NCBI GenBank assembly: GCA_004556565.1
Contig: SFGN01000010.1
Span: forward strand, 1 to 64,000
Source: Lachnospiraceae bacterium
GTDB taxonomy: Bacteria; Bacillota_A; Clostridia; Lachnospirales; Lachnospiraceae
DNA: 64,000 nucleotides
Reading direction: 5' to 3'
Position 1 is the stretch's first letter; every line of letters starts with the position of its first letter. The notes beneath the pieces were generated by a model, which saw nothing but the letters and a program-made list of their open reading frames with translations, was not told where the DNA came from and ran no database searches. The translations under genes were made by a program, and so were the position numbers. Below are positions 61,871-64,000 of this stretch, one piece after another.

Positions 61871-62043
61871 GAATGGTGTCGGCTTTGCGGAAACGGTATC
61901 CTGTTTTTATTTCTGGAAGCAGGCTGTATGCTGTCAGTATTGAATATGCACGGGAGAACCGTGAAGAATAAGAATTGCTGAAATGCCGCTCATGGCAGAA
62001 GGCGTGGTAAGGTACGCCTGAAAAGGAAGAGAGGTCATTGTTT

Positions 62044-63792
62044 ATGATTCGGATGATTTTAAAAGAAGTTAAAGAATACAGAAATGCATCTCTGGCTACA
62101 CCGTTGTTTATGATACTTGAGGTCATGATGGAAATGATTGTCCCGTTTTTGATGGCATCTATTATTGATAACGGGGTGGAAGTCGGTGATATCGGCCATA
62201 TTTACCGCGTCGGCGGACTGATGATTGCGGCAGCGGCGGTCGGGCTTCTGGCCGGAATGGCAGGAGGGCGTTTCGGTGCGAGAGCGTCTGCAGGTCTTGC
62301 AAAGAATCTGAGAGAAGCGATGTTTGACCATATTCAGACATTTTCATTCTCCAATATCGATAAGTTCAGTACGGCGGGCCTGGTGACACGTCTGACGACA
62401 GATGTCACCAATATTCAGAATGCGTATCAGATGATCCTGAGGATGTTTACCCGGGCTCCTGCCAGCCTGATCTGCGCCATGGCGATGGCATTTTTCATCA
62501 ATGCACGGCTGGCGCTGGTTTATCTGGCGGCGGTATTGATATTGGGTACTATACTCGTATTTATCATGTTGCATGCGACCAAATATTTCCAGCAGGCATT
62601 TCCAAAATATGATGATCTGAATGCATCTGTTCAGGAAAATGTTTCCGCGATTCGTGTCGTAAAAGCATATGTGCGCGAAGGGCAGGAGACAAGTAAATTT
62701 TATAAGGCAAGTGAAAATATTTACCGGATTTTTGTAAAAGCCGAATGCAATCTGGTGTATAATGCACCTCTGATGATGATGACGGTGTACACCTGTATCC
62801 TGCTTATCAGCTGGCTGGGGGCGAAAATGATTGTCGGCTCCGCAATGACGACCGGGGAGCTGATGAGTATGCTGACATACTGCATGAATATCCTGCACAG
62901 TCTGATGATGATGTCGATGGTATTTGTCATGGTTTCCATGAGCTCGGCGAGTGCAAAGAGAATCGCAGAGGTCCTTCGGGAGAAGAGCGACCTTGAGAAC
63001 CCGGCAGAACCGGTGACGGAAGTTGCGGACGGCAGTATTGAATTTTCAGATGTGGAGTTTTCCTATAAAACAGACAGTGCAGAGCCGGTGCTCAAAGATA
63101 TTAACCTGAAAATCCATTCGGGAGAAACTATCGGAATCATCGGCGGCACCGGAAGTGCCAAAACGAGCCTTGTTAACCTGATCAGCCGTCTGTATGACGT
63201 GACAGCGGGTGAAATTAAAGTCGGCGGGATCAATGTGAAGGATTACGATATGGAAGTACTGCGTGACCAGGTTGCCGTTGTGCTGCAGAAAAACGTCCTG
63301 TTTTCCGGTTCCATCCTGGATAATCTGAGATGGGGAAATCCGGAGGCGACGGATGAAGAATGTATGGAAGCCTGCCGTCTGGCATGCGCGGATGAATTTA
63401 TCCGTCGATTCCCGGACGGATACCACACCCATATCGAGCAGGGCGGAAACAATGTATCCGGAGGACAGAAGCAGAGGCTTTGTATTGCACGGGCACTGCT
63501 GAAAAAACCGAAGGTGCTGATCCTGGACGACAGCACCAGTGCGGTAGATACCGCGACAGACGCAAAAATCCGCCGGACATTCAGAGAAGAAATTCCGGGG
63601 ACGACAAAACTGATTATCGCACAGCGTATTTCCAGTGTCCGGGATTCTGACAGGATCATCGTTATGGATGAAGGGCGTATAAACGGTTTTGGAACTCATG
63701 AAGAACTGCTTGCAGGCAATGAGATTTACCGTGAAGTGTATGAATCTCAGACCGGAGGCGGCGGAGATTTTGATGAAAAGGCAGGTGAATGA
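62044..63792 (+). CDS. Heterodimeric ABC exporter, degenerate-site subunit
   Basis: 582 residues from ATG 62044 (MIRMILKEVKEYRNASLA), with AGAGGT upstream. Membrane domain ~10-310. The ATPase has an unusual Walker A, GGTGSAKTS (Ala for the third Gly), signature VSGGQKQR, Walker B LILDDSTSAVD (Asp for Glu) and LIIAQRISS (Gln for the switch His). These are the marks of a degenerate subunit. I recall GS[AS]K variants in this subfamily. It overlaps its partner's possible ATG by 4 bases. Substrate unknown; no regulator is nearby in view. Confidence 0.88.
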   Translation: MIRMILKEVKEYRNASLATPLFMILEVMMEMIVPFLMASIIDNGVEVGDIGHIYRVGGLMIAAAAVGLLAGMAGGRFGARASAGLAKNLREAMFDHIQTFSFSNIDKFSTAGLVTRLTTDVTNIQNAYQMILRMFTRAPASLICAMAMAFFINARLALVYLAAVLILGTILVFIMLHATKYFQQAFPKYDDLNASVQENVSAIRVVKAYVREGQETSKFYKASENIYRIFVKAECNLVYNAPLMMMTVYTCILLISWLGAKMIVGSAMTTGELMSMLTYCMNILHSLMMMSMVFVMVSMSSASAKRIAEVLREKSDLENPAEPVTEVADGSIEFSDVEFSYKTDSAEPVLKDINLKIHSGETIGIIGGTGSAKTSLVNLISRLYDVTAGEIKVGGINVKDYDMEVLRDQVAVVLQKNVLFSGSILDNLRWGNPEATDEECMEACRLACADEFIRRFPDGYHTHIEQGGNNVSGGQKQRLCIARALLKKPKVLILDDSTSAVDTATDAKIRRTFREEIPGTTKLIIAQRISSVRDSDRIIVMDEGRINGFGTHEELLAGNEIYREVYESQTGGGGDFDEKAGE

Positions 63793-63794
63793 CG

Positions 63795-64000
63795 ATGGCA
63801 GGACCGATGAACAGGACGCCGAGAGGCGTGAAATCCCAGGTGAAAAATCCCGGAAAGCTTATGCTCCGTCTTATGAAATATGTCTTCCGCGATTACAAAT
63901 ATCATTGCCTTCTCGTATTTTTATTTATTATTATCGGTGTACTGAGCAATGTACAGGGAACTATGTTTACTAAGAATCTGATCGATGATTATATCACTCC
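63795..64000 (+). CDS. Heterodimeric ABC exporter, second subunit (N-terminal part, cut by the window end)
   Basis: Starts at ATG 63795 (MAGPMNRTPRGVKSQ), with AGGTGA 6 bases upstream; ATG 63789 overlapping the previous stop is also possible. The ~68 visible residues contain the amphipathic lead-in PGKLMLRLMKYVFRDYKYH and the first membrane helix (LLVFLFIIIGVLSNVQG), as in the catalytic partner of such exporters. The ATPase half lies beyond the window. Confidence 0.85.
   Translation, partial: MAGPMNRTPRGVKSQVKNPGKLMLRLMKYVFRDYKYHCLLVFLFIIIGVLSNVQGTMFTKNLIDDYIT

Noticed and set aside
1..64000. CRISPR array, tRNA, rRNA, prophage or integrase genes
   Set aside because: No regularly spaced direct repeats, tRNA-like cloverleaf with TTCRANYC, rRNA segments or integrase/capsid proteins were recognised on reading.

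Overview
The window looks like a chromosome segment of an anaerobic, spore-forming Gram-positive gut bacterium of the Clostridia, most likely a Lachnospiraceae. Pointers are an oxygen-sensitive class III ribonucleotide reductase (nrdD/nrdG) with NrdR, a four-subunit 2-oxoacid:ferredoxin oxidoreductase, a T-box leader on thrS, a CIRCE (HrcA) operator on lon, a YlmC/YmxH-type sporulation protein, SLH-anchored surface enzymes and Bce-type peptide-resistance genes. Species was not determined. No rRNA, tRNA, CRISPR array, transposase or phage gene was recognised.

Layout. 1-0.9 kb is accessory and decayed: gene tails, a chimeric small immunity-like protein, and two tandem palindromic MITE-like elements that end on the ribosome binding site of an XRE regulator fused to a desulfoferrodoxin-like domain (0.9-1.6 kb), followed by a methyltransferase. 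2.7-6.2 kb (minus strand): a LytTR/GHKL two-component pair and a HAD phosphatase. 6.5-11.3 kb: polyphosphate kinase, then a tight envelope operon (GT2, permuted NlpC/P60-like protein, MprF-type flippase domain). 11.3-15.1 kb (minus): cation efflux, nrdG, nrdD. 15.4-22.4 kb: T-box, thrS, BceRS-like two-component system and BceAB-like transporter. 22.5-29.3 kb: amidohydrolase, malic enzyme, DtxR/MntR regulator, an ABC transporter broken by an in-frame amber codon, an EamA transporter. 29.5-32.5 kb: porCDAB operon. 32.7-38.0 kb: a glycosyltransferase fused to a MarR-like domain, a frameshifted lon behind a CIRCE element, a small alarmone synthetase and an atypical NMN adenylyltransferase-like protein. 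38.4-42.6 kb: a 1407-residue SLH-anchored GH20 enzyme. 42.8-48.4 kb: hemolysin III, carbamate kinase, a heterodimeric ABC exporter. 48.6-51.5 kb: XRE, membrane protein and Nat-type ABC cluster. 51.6-58.2 kb: YlmC, NrdR, a histidine phosphatase, an orphan membrane protein, MATE, HelD. 58.3-64 kb: HD protein, LysR, metY with a CmbR-like site, and a second heterodimeric ABC exporter cut by the window end.

Themes. Control elements can be matched to regulators in the same window: an NrdR-like box beside nrdD and nrdR itself, and a LysR box between lysR and metY. Two large genes carry single-site lesions (7-G tract in lon, TAG in the ABC transporter). Two families of palindromic intergenic repeats occur in more than one place. 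The less ordinary proteins are the HTH-desulfoferrodoxin regulator with altered metal ligands, the GT2-MarR fusion and the NMNAT-like protein lacking its HxGH histidine. All assignments come from reading the sequence and family knowledge; no database search was run.
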